DNA of 18,589 nt from an uncultured Saprospiraceae bacterium (GCA_937921525.1 CAKZUM010000243.1:1-18589); one strand, 5' to 3'; numbered from the stretch's first letter, positions 1-9,900 are shown. Notes: generated by a model not told the origin, from the letters alone. A program made the numbers and translations.

Positions 1-52
1 TTGTATAAAGTAATAGAGAAGGATTTTCCTAAATTATTACCTTATCAGTAAG

Positions 53-129
53 AAAATCCTGTGCTCTTCGGGGCGTGCGGGCCTGTCTAGCTGGCGCAAG
101 CCAGATAGATTCAAGTCCCGCCTCGGGTA
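53..129 (+). pseudogene. 3' portion of tRNA-Leu(UAA), T arm interrupted by a hairpin
   Basis: Read from 53, the sequence fits the 3' part of a class II tRNA: AAAA for the 3' side of an anticodon loop, TCCTG (57-61) as the 3' anticodon stem, a long variable arm with stem GCTC/GGGC closed on a TTCG loop (63-74), T stem GCGGG (77-81) and CCCGC (117-121) around loop TTCAAGT (110-116), acceptor strand CTCGGGT (122-128) and discriminator A129. CCA is not encoded. The long variable arm and AAAATCC start fit Leu(UAA), where A35 would be the first base. Two things are wrong for a working tRNA. A 28-nt hairpin (82-109) sits between T stem and T loop, and no D arm or 5' acceptor strand (expected ACCCGAG) is visible in positions 1-52. 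It could be a remnant left by an integrative element, or the 3' exon of an interrupted tRNA whose 5' part lies outside the window. The tRNA-derived identity is fairly secure; exact isotype and status are inference. Confidence 0.62.
82..109. repeat. GC-rich palindromic insert inside the tRNA T arm
   Basis: Arms TCTAGCTGGC and GCCAGATAGA pair over 10 positions with one mismatch around a GCAA loop. Removing 82-109 restores a canonical T arm (GCGGG-TTCAAGT-CCCGC), which is why it is read as an insertion. It resembles the short palindromic repeats that bacteria scatter through intergenic DNA, and loosely resembles the hairpin at 18492-18524. Confidence 0.6.
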
Positions 130-135
130 CAATAA

Positions 136-169
136 AGCTCAACAATTGTAAGATTGTTGGGCTTTTTTT
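136..169 (+). terminator. Intrinsic terminator downstream of the tRNA remnant
   Basis: An 11-bp stem (136-146 with 153-163, one T-G wobble) closes on the 6-nt loop TGTAAG and runs straight into seven T residues. It begins 7 nt after the tRNA 3' end, so it was probably the terminator of that tRNA transcript. The reverse strand also reads stem then T-poor sequence, so it is judged to act on the + strand. Confidence 0.85.
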
Positions 170-240
170 ATGTCTAAAAAATAGGATATGTACACTACTC
201 TCTATTCTCTACTCTCTAAAATGTCCAGTAGTGTAAGGAT

Positions 241-345
241 GTGTATCAAATCTATGCGATTGCGAGTATTCAGCGCAAATTTGTATATGTTGGAATTACA
301 TCTGATCTATCAAAGCGATTAGAACGCCACGAAATTAGGAGTTGA
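241..345 (+). pseudogene. Truncated GIY-YIG nuclease, N-terminal fragment
   Basis: From a GTG at 241 (an in-frame stop lies at 229) the reading frame gives 34 residues ending at TGA 343-345. The segment begins VYQIYAIAS and continues FVYVGITSDLSKRLERHE. This is the start of a UvrC/URI-type GIY-YIG domain: the Y-x-I strand, then Y-V-G-x-T, and the Arg of L-x-x-R-L-x-x-H. The frame then stops, and the expected continuation of the domain (another 50 or so residues with the catalytic Glu and Asn) is not visible in the following 170 bases in any frame I could read. Single-domain proteins of this kind are common in Bacteroidota. This copy is too short to be an active nuclease. Its position beside an interrupted tRNA may mark the edge of an old mobile region, but that is a guess. 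Confidence 0.62.
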
Positions 346-517
346 TTTTTAAAATCACCATGATCTAGACTCGGTATTTAACAGGCTTTTTATAGGATTG
401 GCAATATTATTGTAATAGTAGAATACAGACGTTATTTACTTCCCCTTTTTAATGATAGACCTAACAAGTCCCTCCTAGAATCCTCAACTACACACACAAA
501 CTACTTCTTTCTCCAGT
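346..517. other. Intergenic stretch with no recognised feature
   Basis: No convincing coding frame, RNA gene or strong promoter was seen here. It is degraded-looking sequence between the GIY-YIG remnant and the foldback element, and may include decayed remains of the nuclease gene. Confidence 0.4.
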
Positions 518-609
518 TCATACCTCGGGTGTGACCTTCATTTGATGTACTTTATTCGTACCTATGGCACGACTTACCTACATCAGACGGAGATTACACC
601 TCATACCTC
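518..609. repeat. Foldback (MITE-like) element with 9-bp flanking direct repeat
   Basis: Positions 528-549 and 579-600 form inverted arms of 22 nt that match at 17 positions; all five differences are transitions, and three of them still pair as G-U in + strand RNA. The inner part (550-562 with 566-578) continues the symmetry around a TAT loop at 563-565. The palindrome is bracketed by exact copies of TCATACCTC at 518-526 and 601-609, as a target-site duplication would be. The element ends about 25 nt before the start codon at 635, so it probably lies in the leader or promoter region of that gene. No transposase is encoded. Confidence 0.65.
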
Positions 610-634
610 CCTATTATTCTGATAGATATATAGC

Positions 635-3600
635 ATGAGAATTAAAGGAATATTATCGCTAACGATTATTATATTAGTAGTGTATATAGGGCATGGTAGT
701 ACCACCTATTACCCTGCTATATCTACTCTTAAGGCTTGTGAAAAAGAGATGGAACAAGATGTTTACTATAATAAACATGATTTAATCACTTTATCCAATG
801 TCGATCCTGCCACGATATTAACAAACGATACTTTTTTAAATATTTGCCCTGGTCAGAGTTATTCTAACATAGTTACTGAAAATGATACTACTGACATCTT
901 GGAAGTGTATAGCTTATTAGCACAGGCAACTTACGGAACGGTAACAATGAAATACAATGGCGAATTTGATTACGTAGCTACTACTGATATTTGCGGATTA
1001 GATCAATTTAGTTATCAAGTATTTGGACCAAATAGTAGTAGTTCTGATACGGCTACTGTTTACTTGTTTTTTACGGATACTGTTGCTCCAAAATTACTCA
1101 ACATACCTGAAGATTTGACAGTTAGTTGTGATGAGGAAATTCCCTCTATTTTAAATGTAACGGCTGTTGATAATTGCCCTTCCATTAGAATTGAGAAAGA
1201 TGAAACTAGTACAAAAGGAGAAAATGAATGCGCAAATGAAGCATATACAATTACTCGTACATGGACAGCTACAGATTTATGTGGTAATAGTATATCTGAG
1301 GAACAAATTATTCAAGTGAAGGATTTTACGGCACCAGATATATTTCGAATATATACGTTGCCAAGTGGTAAAAAAATGATTGCAGGGGTAATGGAAAATG
1401 TATACCAAGAATGGAAGAAAATAGCTTTCCCTATTAAATTTGATCAACCTCCTTTGGTCTTTAGTCAAATAGTAACGAATGAAGAGGCTACTCCAGTAGC
1501 TGTTCGATTGAGAAATATTTCAACTACACATTTCGATATGAAAGTCCAAGAGGAAGAAGGGCAAGATCTAGAACATGCGAGAGAGCGTATTGCATGGATT
1601 GCGATGGAAGCAGGTACGCAAGTAAGAGACTATAAATTAGTTGCAGGCCTGATGAATGCGAATGATAGTTGGAATACTTTGAATTTTAATACAGCATTTA
1701 ATGATATACCGCTGATTTTTACTGATATGCAAAGTACTACTGAAAGAGATCCAGCTATTTCCGGAATAAATAATTTGCAGGTGAATGGAGTCGATATAAA
1801 AATTGAAGAAGAAATATCTGCTGATGCAGAACTAGATCATGATTTCGAAACAGTTGGCTTCTTAGCTATTGGCGATATTGGAAATATAACGGATGAACGA
1901 GGAGATATCATCGGAGAAGTAGGACAAGTAGATGTAGACCAAAATTGGACTAAGGTGCTTATGAATAACAAATACCATAATCCAGTAATCATTGCTAGGG
2001 CAATGACCAAGAATGACAACGATCCTTTTACTGTTAGAGTGAATCAAAACCATGCAGGGAGTTTCAATATACAAATACAAGAATGGTCTTATCTTGACGG
2101 AACGCACACACCTGAAAAAATAGCTTATTTGATTATTGAAGGAAGTATTCCTTTGACTACAGACAGAATTTGTGAAACAGGATCGGATGGTTTAGAACTA
2201 GGTAAAGATATAGTAGTCATAGATAATTGTGATTTAAATGTGATTTTACAGTACGATGAAAGAGAAGCGGTAGTAGGCGCAGACGAAAGAACTATTAGAA
2301 CTTGGTATGCTGATGATGCCTGTGGTAATAGAACATCCTATTCGCAAGTTGTATCCTGTCAAGGAGTGGCACTTAAACTTAAAGTATTTCTACAAGGGGC
2401 ACTTGTGGGGACAGAAGACACGAGTCTTATGAGAGATGATTTGCGTATACAGGGCTTGATCCCTACTGTTGAACCTTATTCAGATATAGAAAATTTTGTT
2501 CATGTAGGAGGGGGAGGAGAAATGATAAGTGATGCGCTATTAAATGAAACAGGCGATGATGCGATTGTAGATTGGGTGTTTATAGAATTAAGATCCGCTA
2601 ATAATTTGACAGAAGTAGTTGCTACCTGTTCTGCACTGTTGCAAAGAGACGGAGATGTAATGAGTAGTTTTGGCGAGGATATTTTATATTTTTATAATGT
2701 ACCGAATGGAGATTATTATATAAAATTGAGGCATAGAAATCATGTAGGAATAGAGACTCATTTTCCGTATACCTTTACTGCTAATCATATTCCTGAAATT
2801 GATTTTAGTTATGACTTTTTAGCTACAAAAGGATACAAATCTAGAGTGAAATCAAAAGACAAAATATCTTTATGGGCAGGTGATTTGAATGGAGATGGGC
2901 AGGTCATTTTTCAAGGTCTAGCAAATGATATTTTCTTTATGTTTATAAAAATATTATTAGATGAAAATAACAATAACCAACTAATTAATTTTATTAGCAA
3001 AGGCTATTCAAAAGATGATTTCAACATGGATGGGCAGGTGATTTTTCAAGGACCCACTAATGACCGTTCAATGTTCCTTTGGACTACAATCTTTCAGCAT
3101 CCTGATAATGATTTGAACCAAGCTAATTTTATAGTCTCCTTGGAAGAAGAACTAGGGACGATAAGTACTACACAATGCTTGACTGATAACACACTTTTAT
3201 TTTGTGATGCTGATGGAGATAGTATCTTAAATAATGAAGATTCAGATGATGATAATGACGGGGTGTCAGATGGAGATGATATCGACCCTTATAATCCCAA
3301 TAGTGATTCAGATGGAGATGGTATCAGTGATAATGAAGAGACAGGGAATGATGGCATTTTTCATATTGGAATAGATTCTGACCCTTTAAGTGCGTGTGAT
3401 CCCTATATTAATACAGATGCTTGTGTTGGAGTAGATCAAGATGGTGACTCGTTTATAAGCAATTATCCTGTTGACCACCCAAACTATGACTCGAACGATA
3501 GAAACGCCTGTGAACCAAAAGGAAATGCAGCCGAATGCAGTTGCCCAGATGAAGATGAAGACGGATTTATTTTTATTTGCAATACAGCTAATCTACCTAG

Positions 3601-3682
3601 TGGTCCACAAACAATTAAAATACGAGTAGTTGACTGGATCACACACCAAGCTGGTGGTAGTTATTGTGGTCCCTGCCAATAA
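635..3682 (+). CDS. Secreted multidomain surface protein with H-type-lectin-like, dockerin-like and TSP3 units
   Basis: This is a 1015-residue exported protein with a signal peptide (basic start MRIKG, then a hydrophobic run to about residue 20). Approximate domains are: cadherin/Big_9-like 69-147 (YNGEFDYVA...CGLDQFSYQV); HYR-like 147-237 (VSCDEE, ATDLCGN); three H-type-lectin-like units 239-329, 332-412 and 422-505 (Pro-Pro-x-Val-Phe, then IAWIAMEAG, VGFLAIGD and IAYLIIEGS); second HYR-like unit 509-574; a region with FLQGA, LMRDDL, DAIVDWV and HRNH 575-727; two dockerin-like loops 746-839 (DLNGDGQVIFQG, DFNMDGQVIFQG); thrombospondin type 3-like Asp-rich repeats 857-949; and a Cys-rich end closing in CGPC. 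The role is probably adhesion or matrix, with calcium-bound loops; this is inference. It is a paralogue of residues about 2700-3665 of the next protein. No T9SS C-terminal sorting domain is evident. The ATG at 635 is chosen because it gives a complete signal peptide. Confidence 0.88.
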   Translation: MRIKGILSLTIIILVVYIGHGSTTYYPAISTLKACEKEMEQDVYYNKHDLITLSNVDPATILTNDTFLNICPGQSYSNIVTENDTTDILEVYSLLAQATYGTVTMKYNGEFDYVATTDICGLDQFSYQVFGPNSSSSDTATVYLFFTDTVAPKLLNIPEDLTVSCDEEIPSILNVTAVDNCPSIRIEKDETSTKGENECANEAYTITRTWTATDLCGNSISEEQIIQVKDFTAPDIFRIYTLPSGKKMIAGVMENVYQEWKKIAFPIKFDQPPLVFSQIVTNEEATPVAVRLRNISTTHFDMKVQEEEGQDLEHARERIAWIAMEAGTQVRDYKLVAGLMNANDSWNTLNFNTAFNDIPLIFTDMQSTTERDPAISGINNLQVNGVDIKIEEEISADAELDHDFETVGFLAIGDIGNITDERGDIIGEVGQVDVDQNWTKVLMNNKYHNPVIIARAMTKNDNDPFTVRVNQNHAGSFNIQIQEWSYLDGTHTPEKIAYLIIEGSIPLTTDRICETGSDGLELGKDIVVIDNCDLNVILQYDEREAVVGADERTIRTWYADDACGNRTSYSQVVSCQGVALKLKVFLQGALVGTEDTSLMRDDLRIQGLIPTVEPYSDIENFVHVGGGGEMISDALLNETGDDAIVDWVFIELRSANNLTEVVATCSALLQRDGDVMSSFGEDILYFYNVPNGDYYIKLRHRNHVGIETHFPYTFTANHIPEIDFSYDFLATKGYKSRVKSKDKISLWAGDLNGDGQVIFQGLANDIFFMFIKILLDENNNNQLINFISKGYSKDDFNMDGQVIFQGPTNDRSMFLWTTIFQHPDNDLNQANFIVSLEEELGTISTTQCLTDNTLLFCDADGDSILNNEDSDDDNDGVSDGDDIDPYNPNSDSDGDGISDNEETGNDGIFHIGIDSDPLSACDPYINTDACVGVDQDGDSFISNYPVDHPNYDSNDRNACEPKGNAAECSCPDEDEDGFIFICNTANLPSGPQTIKIRVVDWITHQAGGSYCGPCQ
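1350..2150 (+). repeat. Three H-type-lectin-like units in the 1015-residue protein
   Basis: Each unit starts with a W-containing strand (EWKKIAFPI, SWNTLNFNT, NWTKVLMNN), then a Pro-x-Val/Leu-x-Phe/Ile strand, a middle strand of the form x-F-x-(M/I)-x-(V/I)-x-E, and a closing strand such as IAWIAM, VGFLAI or IAYLII. This is the layout of H-type lectin repeats, which usually form trimers binding sugars. The family assignment is by eye. Confidence 0.5.
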
Positions 3683-3980
3683 CATAATAAAACAACTTCT
3701 AAGTAAAAATTGGCTTAATTTTTGGATAGAAATATATTATTCCCTTCCCTCTTTTTACTTTTTATACCCACAATTACAATATTCATAGTTAACGTAGTAA
3801 TAGTCCCAGCCACAAAGTGCTTTATCCCGATTTTTATTGACCTAAGCACCCCTCTTTTTACACACTATTTATTGACGAGAGAAATTGGAAGATTTACATC
3901 TAAGTAACCTAGATTATCTGTAAGTTAACTCAACTTATAGATAGGTTTAATAGATTATCTCTTTCTTCAAAATTTTAGGA
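3683..3980. other. Intergenic gap between the two paralogous surface-protein genes
   Basis: This 298-nt AT-rich gap has one hairpin (see 3907-3947) and no gene I can support. A hydrophobic 61-codon frame starting at a TTG (3722-3907) is present but has no features of a real protein. No clear TTG/TAnnTTTG Bacteroidota promoter was found upstream of the ATG at 3981. Confidence 0.5.
3907..3947 (+). terminator. Hairpin between the two surface-protein genes, possible terminator
   Basis: A 12-bp stem (3915-3926 with 3932-3943, one G-T wobble) closes on the loop AACTC. It can extend by AACC/GGTT (3907-3910 with 3944-3947) across a bulge. The T run that follows is short (TTTAATAG). It may terminate the upstream transcript, or be a leader hairpin of the gene starting 34 nt downstream. 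Confidence 0.4.
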
Positions 3981-6900
3981 ATGGCTAGAATCTTTACACT
4001 TTTGCTTTGCATTGTTTCCATAGGATGTACCAATTTATTTGCTACCAATCCTATTGGTGATTTGCGAATTGAATTGTTGGAGCTTCATAATTTGGTAGTG
4101 GACCATAATATTCAAACACCTGCGGGGGCAAGCCCAAAGTCTGTTTACATTGGTGCAAAAATTTGTAACGATGGAGTAAACGACTTGGAAGATGTATTTG
4201 CCTATATTGGTAACAATACGCAAAACACGCCAGGTATATACCCAACGACTACAGCTAGTGGTGTTTCGTATACAGGAACGTTTTCTTTCATTCATCAGGG
4301 AGGACAACAAGATGCTTCTCGATTTATTGGAAAGATAAAAGCAGGTGAGTGTATCACTCAATACTGGTTGGTGGAGTACCCTTTAATGGATAGTAATAAC
4401 AATAGAGTTACTGGTGCTATTTCTAATCAAGAAGATGATTTACAACTGAGCTATGATGTATGGGCAAAGGCAACAGATAATGGAATTGATCTAACAACTT
4501 CTTCTTCTAATACGGTCAAATGTCGAGCAGAAATTTCTGCTATGGCCAATAAAATATGGCCCAATAATACGGCGAAAGTGCCTAGTGAATTGCTAGCCGC
4601 TTTTCCTAATTTAGAACAAGGTTGGAGGGAAACAACTAATACCTCTCATGCTGGGGCTTCTGTTGCTTTGGAAGGCGTCTGGTTTGATTTAGGAAATATC
4701 CGCCAAGGTTTTGATAATGATGGTGACTACACCTACGACTATAATTTTTTATTACAACCAGTAGGTAATCCTGGTGTATTTGACGCAAATTGTTATCGAT
4801 TAGTCAAAGTACATGGGTTGGTTGCGATTAAATTAAGAGGAGGCGCATTAAAAATAATAGAATTTGAAGATCAAATGCATTTTTCTAATAACCCAACTGA
4901 CAATACAGGTGCAGTAGGTTTTGTGTATTATGAATTTGCTGCTTTGAATGATGGTTGTAGTTCTAATTTATCTCCTTATCAAGAAGTAGCTTCTGGTCGA
5001 AATAATGAAAAATTTAATGCAGATTTTGGTACTGGTGGAGGTACCTTAATTTCTACCGAAATAGAAACAACTTTTAATGGTGCTGCGTCTACTGCAACAC
5101 CTGGTAATAGTACTCTTTTCAACCTAAACTTCACTAATGAAAGTACCACTGATACCTTAGGTCTGCTAGACTATAATTTGCCTTTAGTTTTTACGGCAAC
5201 CATTCCCACTAATACGACCTATAAAGCAAGTTCAGCAGAAACCAATAATACGCTTCCTAACGGTATGGATGTTACTATTCTATATTCTACTAATGGCGGA
5301 ACAACATGGGAAACAACACCTCCTCCAGCAGAATCTATCTCTCATATCCAATGGTGGCTTAATAGATCATTCAACCCTCAAGATGCTGTAAATATTACTT
5401 TCGGAGTGGACGTACCATCTGACTTTCAGGCACCTTTAATAACTACTGCTACCGAAGTAAGTATTGGCAATAACGACCCTATAGCAGTCAATGATTTAAC
5501 TGCTTTAGTAAATGGTACACATACTATTGATGTAGTTGTATTTGAAGACGATGGGACAAACAATGGCATTCATGCGAATGAAATGCAAGAAGGTGGAGAA
5601 AGCGGGCTATCTAATGTAATGTTGGAACTGTATTTTGATGAAAATCGAAATGGAATAGTAGATGATACTGATTTTTTAATTACCAAAGCTTCAACCAATA
5701 CAGGAGGTACTTACACCTTCGGTAATTTAATGGATGGTTATTATTTGGTTGTTATTGACGAGGAAAATTCGGTTATCCCTGACTTGTGGCATAACACGAC
5801 ACCAGTAGTTTATGAAATTTCTAATTTAGCTAATAATACAACAGCATATATCGGTTTTGCACCAATTTTAACCGCAGAGATCGAGATACAAAACGGAGTT
5901 ACTAACTTTAACGAAGGTGATAGTATTAATATGACAATTGATATTGCTAACCATATTTATCAAAATGTTGATAATACCATTGCTTCGAATAACGCAGAAG
6001 GGCTTTATTCAAATTATGAAAATAAACTATATTGGATAGAAGAAAATTACCAAAATGGCTCCTCTGTCGAAGATAATGTATTAACCCTGGATCCTACTGG
6101 ATCTTTGACAGAATCTTCGATAACATCAGAACCTAGTTCAGGAGACAAGATCGGAGTAGCTGTAGATTTAGTAAACGGTTATGTTTATTGGACGGATACT
6201 GGAACTGAAGATATTCGGAGATCAAATCTAGATGGCAGTAATGTTATTACATTAATAGATACAGATGCAACAGGAGGAAATAATCCACATCGAGTAGAAT
6301 TAGATTTGGTAAATAATAAAATTTATTGGTTAGAAACAGCAAGCCATCGCTTAAGAAGAGCCAATTTAGATGGTTCTAATATTGAAACAGTATTAGATAA
6401 TAATGTCATCGGTTTCAATTCTGTTAGTATAGCAGTTGATGCTGTTAATAGTCAAGTATATGTAGGTATTCAAAATGCTATTTTAAAAACCAATTTAGAT
6501 GGTTCTGGAAGTAGCACCATAATTAATTCAACCCATGTAAGCCACCCTTATGACATTGAAATTGATGCGACTAATCGAAAAATGTACTGGATAGATGATA
6601 ACCAAAAAGTTATCAAAAGAGCTAATTTAGATGGTTCTTCTATTGAAACAATTTGGAACTGTGGTAGTGATTGTGCTGGTGTTGGCTTAGCATTGGACGT
6701 CAAAGGAGATGCGCTTTATTGGACGATAAGTAATAAAATATTTAAATCTACACTTGCAGGATTTTCTGCTGATCCTAACGGAATTCCCGATGTAATTTAT
6801 ACTGCTGCAAACGGCACTCTTAGAGATATTGAATTTGGTACACCAACTACCAGTATTCCAACTGGTAGCAATACAATTAATCAAACTTATGATTTATGGA

Positions 6901-9900
6901 TAAATCATGATGACAAAAGAAGTTACTTACCGACTAACAATTTATATGGTGCACCAGACGGTAATTATGCAGAGGGTTTTTGGGGAAATTTAATTTTGGG
7001 TGGCGCCTTCTCTGTGCCAAATACTACGGCTAATATTACTAAAGTAGAGCTGGTAGCAAAGGTTTATTATGAGGGGGCAATACTAGATGAGCAGTTTACG
7101 GTTTTATTACATGAAAATGGGAAGGGTAATAATTTTATAGCGCAAAATATTCCTACTGCGGATTTCATAAATTTTAATTCCGCAACCAATGGAGGTGAGA
7201 TTGTATTAGACGTCACAGATGCTAAACCTAATTGGTCTTTCTCTGACTTTACGGATACTTATGATAATGGGATGGGCTTTTTATTTCAAGCTACAAATAA
7301 TGGTTCTAACGGCAATGCCAAACCGTATATTGATGCAATTGGTTTTAGAATTACTACTGACGAAATGGTTCAGTCTAGTTCATCGAACCCGACCGTAACT
7401 ATAAAACCAAATGCTATAGTAGAAACACTTCCAGTAAGCTATAACTATGACCCTAATAAGATTACTTTCATAGAAGCCATTCCACAACCATCTTCTGTAG
7501 ATGAAGAAAATGGTATTATTACTTGGGATGATTTAGAAAAATTAGAACCAGGTGCTACTCAAATTTCTCTTCAGTTTGAAGCTTTAGATCCCGGAAGCAC
7601 AGCTATTACTACAACCACAAATGTTGCTGTAGATAGCGCAAAGTTAGTGGGGCATACCTTACTAAATGATACAAGCGACATTCAAACTATTACTATTAAT
7701 CCTTTGGGTTCTATTACAGGTATGCTTTGGAGTGATGTAGATGCTGATGGCTGGCAAGGAGCTATTGGATTTGAAAGCAATACAGATAAGTTACTTGCAG
7801 GTGTGACGGTTAGCTTGTATGCCTGTTATTATAATGGATCTGTTTTGTATCCAGCAAGTTCTACTAGCAAAACTTGTACTAGTAGTAAAAATAAAGGTGC
7901 TTGGCAATTGGTTAAAACAATAGAGGTAGACAAAGAGGGTAATTATCGTTTTGATGCTTTAGACAATGGTTATTATTATGTGGAGATAGACGAAACTTCC
8001 TTCAATGGCACGATTAGTCAATCAAGTGATCCTGATGAAACTTCAGGTACTTGTAATATCTGTGATAACAGATGGGGGAATCCATCAGCTAATCTAGCTA
8101 CTTTTTCACCAATCAATAGTTTAAATAATATTGAAGAGATCAATTTCGGATATTCAGTTTCCCCTACTATTGGGGGTACTGTTTATAGAGATGCAAATGG
8201 AAATGGCACTATAAATAATGGGGAAATACCATTGGCTGGAGTGACGGTAGAATTACAAAGCCCTTCATGCACGGCAGGCGTTTCTTGCCCAACTGAAGTG
8301 ACAGACGAATCTGGTAAGTATACATTTGCTAATCTAAATCCTAGTAATAATTATGTGATTAAGGTGGTAGAGGCTACCCTGCCTACTAATATGACCTGGT
8401 CATCCACCTATGAATCAGATAACTCTGCTAATAACAATATTGCTCTAAGCCTTTCTACAGGGGAGCAAAATAGTGAGAATAATTTTGGATTTTATCCAAG
8501 GGCATCTTCTTCTATTACGGGGCAAATATTTTATGACTGGGATGAAGATGGTACTCAAGATGCGAGTGATGAAGGGATTGAAAGTATTGAAGTTGTATTA
8601 TATGAAGACACAAATGGAAACGGTCAAGTTGATCCTTTGGAAGATGCTCAAATTCGAGTTGTCAATACGGATAATCAGGGAAATTATGTTTTTAATAATC
8701 TTCCGCCTGGTGACTTTATCGTTGTAGTTATGGACGAGGCAATTCCTTATACCGAAGGTCAATCTGCTGACCCTGACGAAATCAATAGCTGTACAAATTG
8801 TGATGGATCAACTTACTTATCCAATATAGATGGAAATACGAACAACGGGAATAATAATTTTGGTTATAGAGTGAGCGGAAAAGGAACACTAGGTGGTCAT
8901 GTTTGGTTAGATGGAAATAACGACGGAACTATTAATAATGTCGAAGATAAATTGGCATTGGTAAGTATTATGCTCCAAGTTGATTTGAATGGAGATGGCG
9001 TCTCGCAAACGGTTGCTAGTCACCTCTCTAATCAGGATGGTACTTTCCAATTTACGGGGCTACCTGATGGATTATATAAAGTAGTTATAAATACTATTGA
9101 TGAAAATTTACCAAAAGATGGATATAATCATACTGTATTCCCTGTAACAAGTACTAGTCAAAAAATTCAAATTGTAGGAGGAGAAGTTACTACTATTAAT
9201 AATACATATTGTGCGAATTGTTCAGATAGAATTTTATTTGGATTTAATTATCCTGGCTTCATAGAAAGTAGGATCTTTTACGATGCCAATGGGAATGGTA
9301 CACAAGACTGGGGGGAAGAAGGAATTCCTAATGTAACTGTCTATCTATGTCCTAATGATGGTTTGGTATGTACTGCTACCAATGCAATCAAAACTGTACA
9401 AACATCAAATGGAACAGAAAGTACTGCCGCAGGTTTTTATCTATTTGACAATTTAATACCAAACCATTATACTATTGGTGTAAACACGAATACCTTACCC
9501 AATAATTTAAATGCCAATGATTTGACGGCTGCTCCAAAAGCAGACGGAAATCCTTGCTATAGCCCTTTAGATATTAATGATCCTAATTATGCCTTATTGA
9601 GTGCCGCTTGTAATAATCAGGCAGCAGCCATTTATGTACCAAATAGCGGCGGCGTTTCTTGGGCTTCCTTTGGCTATCAACCAACAGGTACGGTAGGGGA
9701 ATCTATCTGGTTTGATCAAAACAAAGATGGAATTAAGGATGACACAGAAGAAGGAATTGCTAATGTCTCCGTTATTTTGACGAATACTACTAGTATTACT
9801 TTAGAAGGTATTACTTATGCCTCTAATACCTATAAGGATACAATTTATACGGATTTTGATGGTCTTTATAATTATAGAAATTTACCGAATGGTATCTACT

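Noticed and set aside
3722..3907. 61-codon hydrophobic reading frame between the two large genes
   Set aside because: It starts at a TTG with no visible ribosome binding site, and its composition is what AT-rich DNA gives by chance; no domain or motif is recognisable.
3990..4030. Possible lipoprotein signal at the Cys in SIGC of the giant protein
   Set aside because: The residue at -3 is Ser, which is poor for a lipobox, and a standard signal-peptidase site after LFA fits better.
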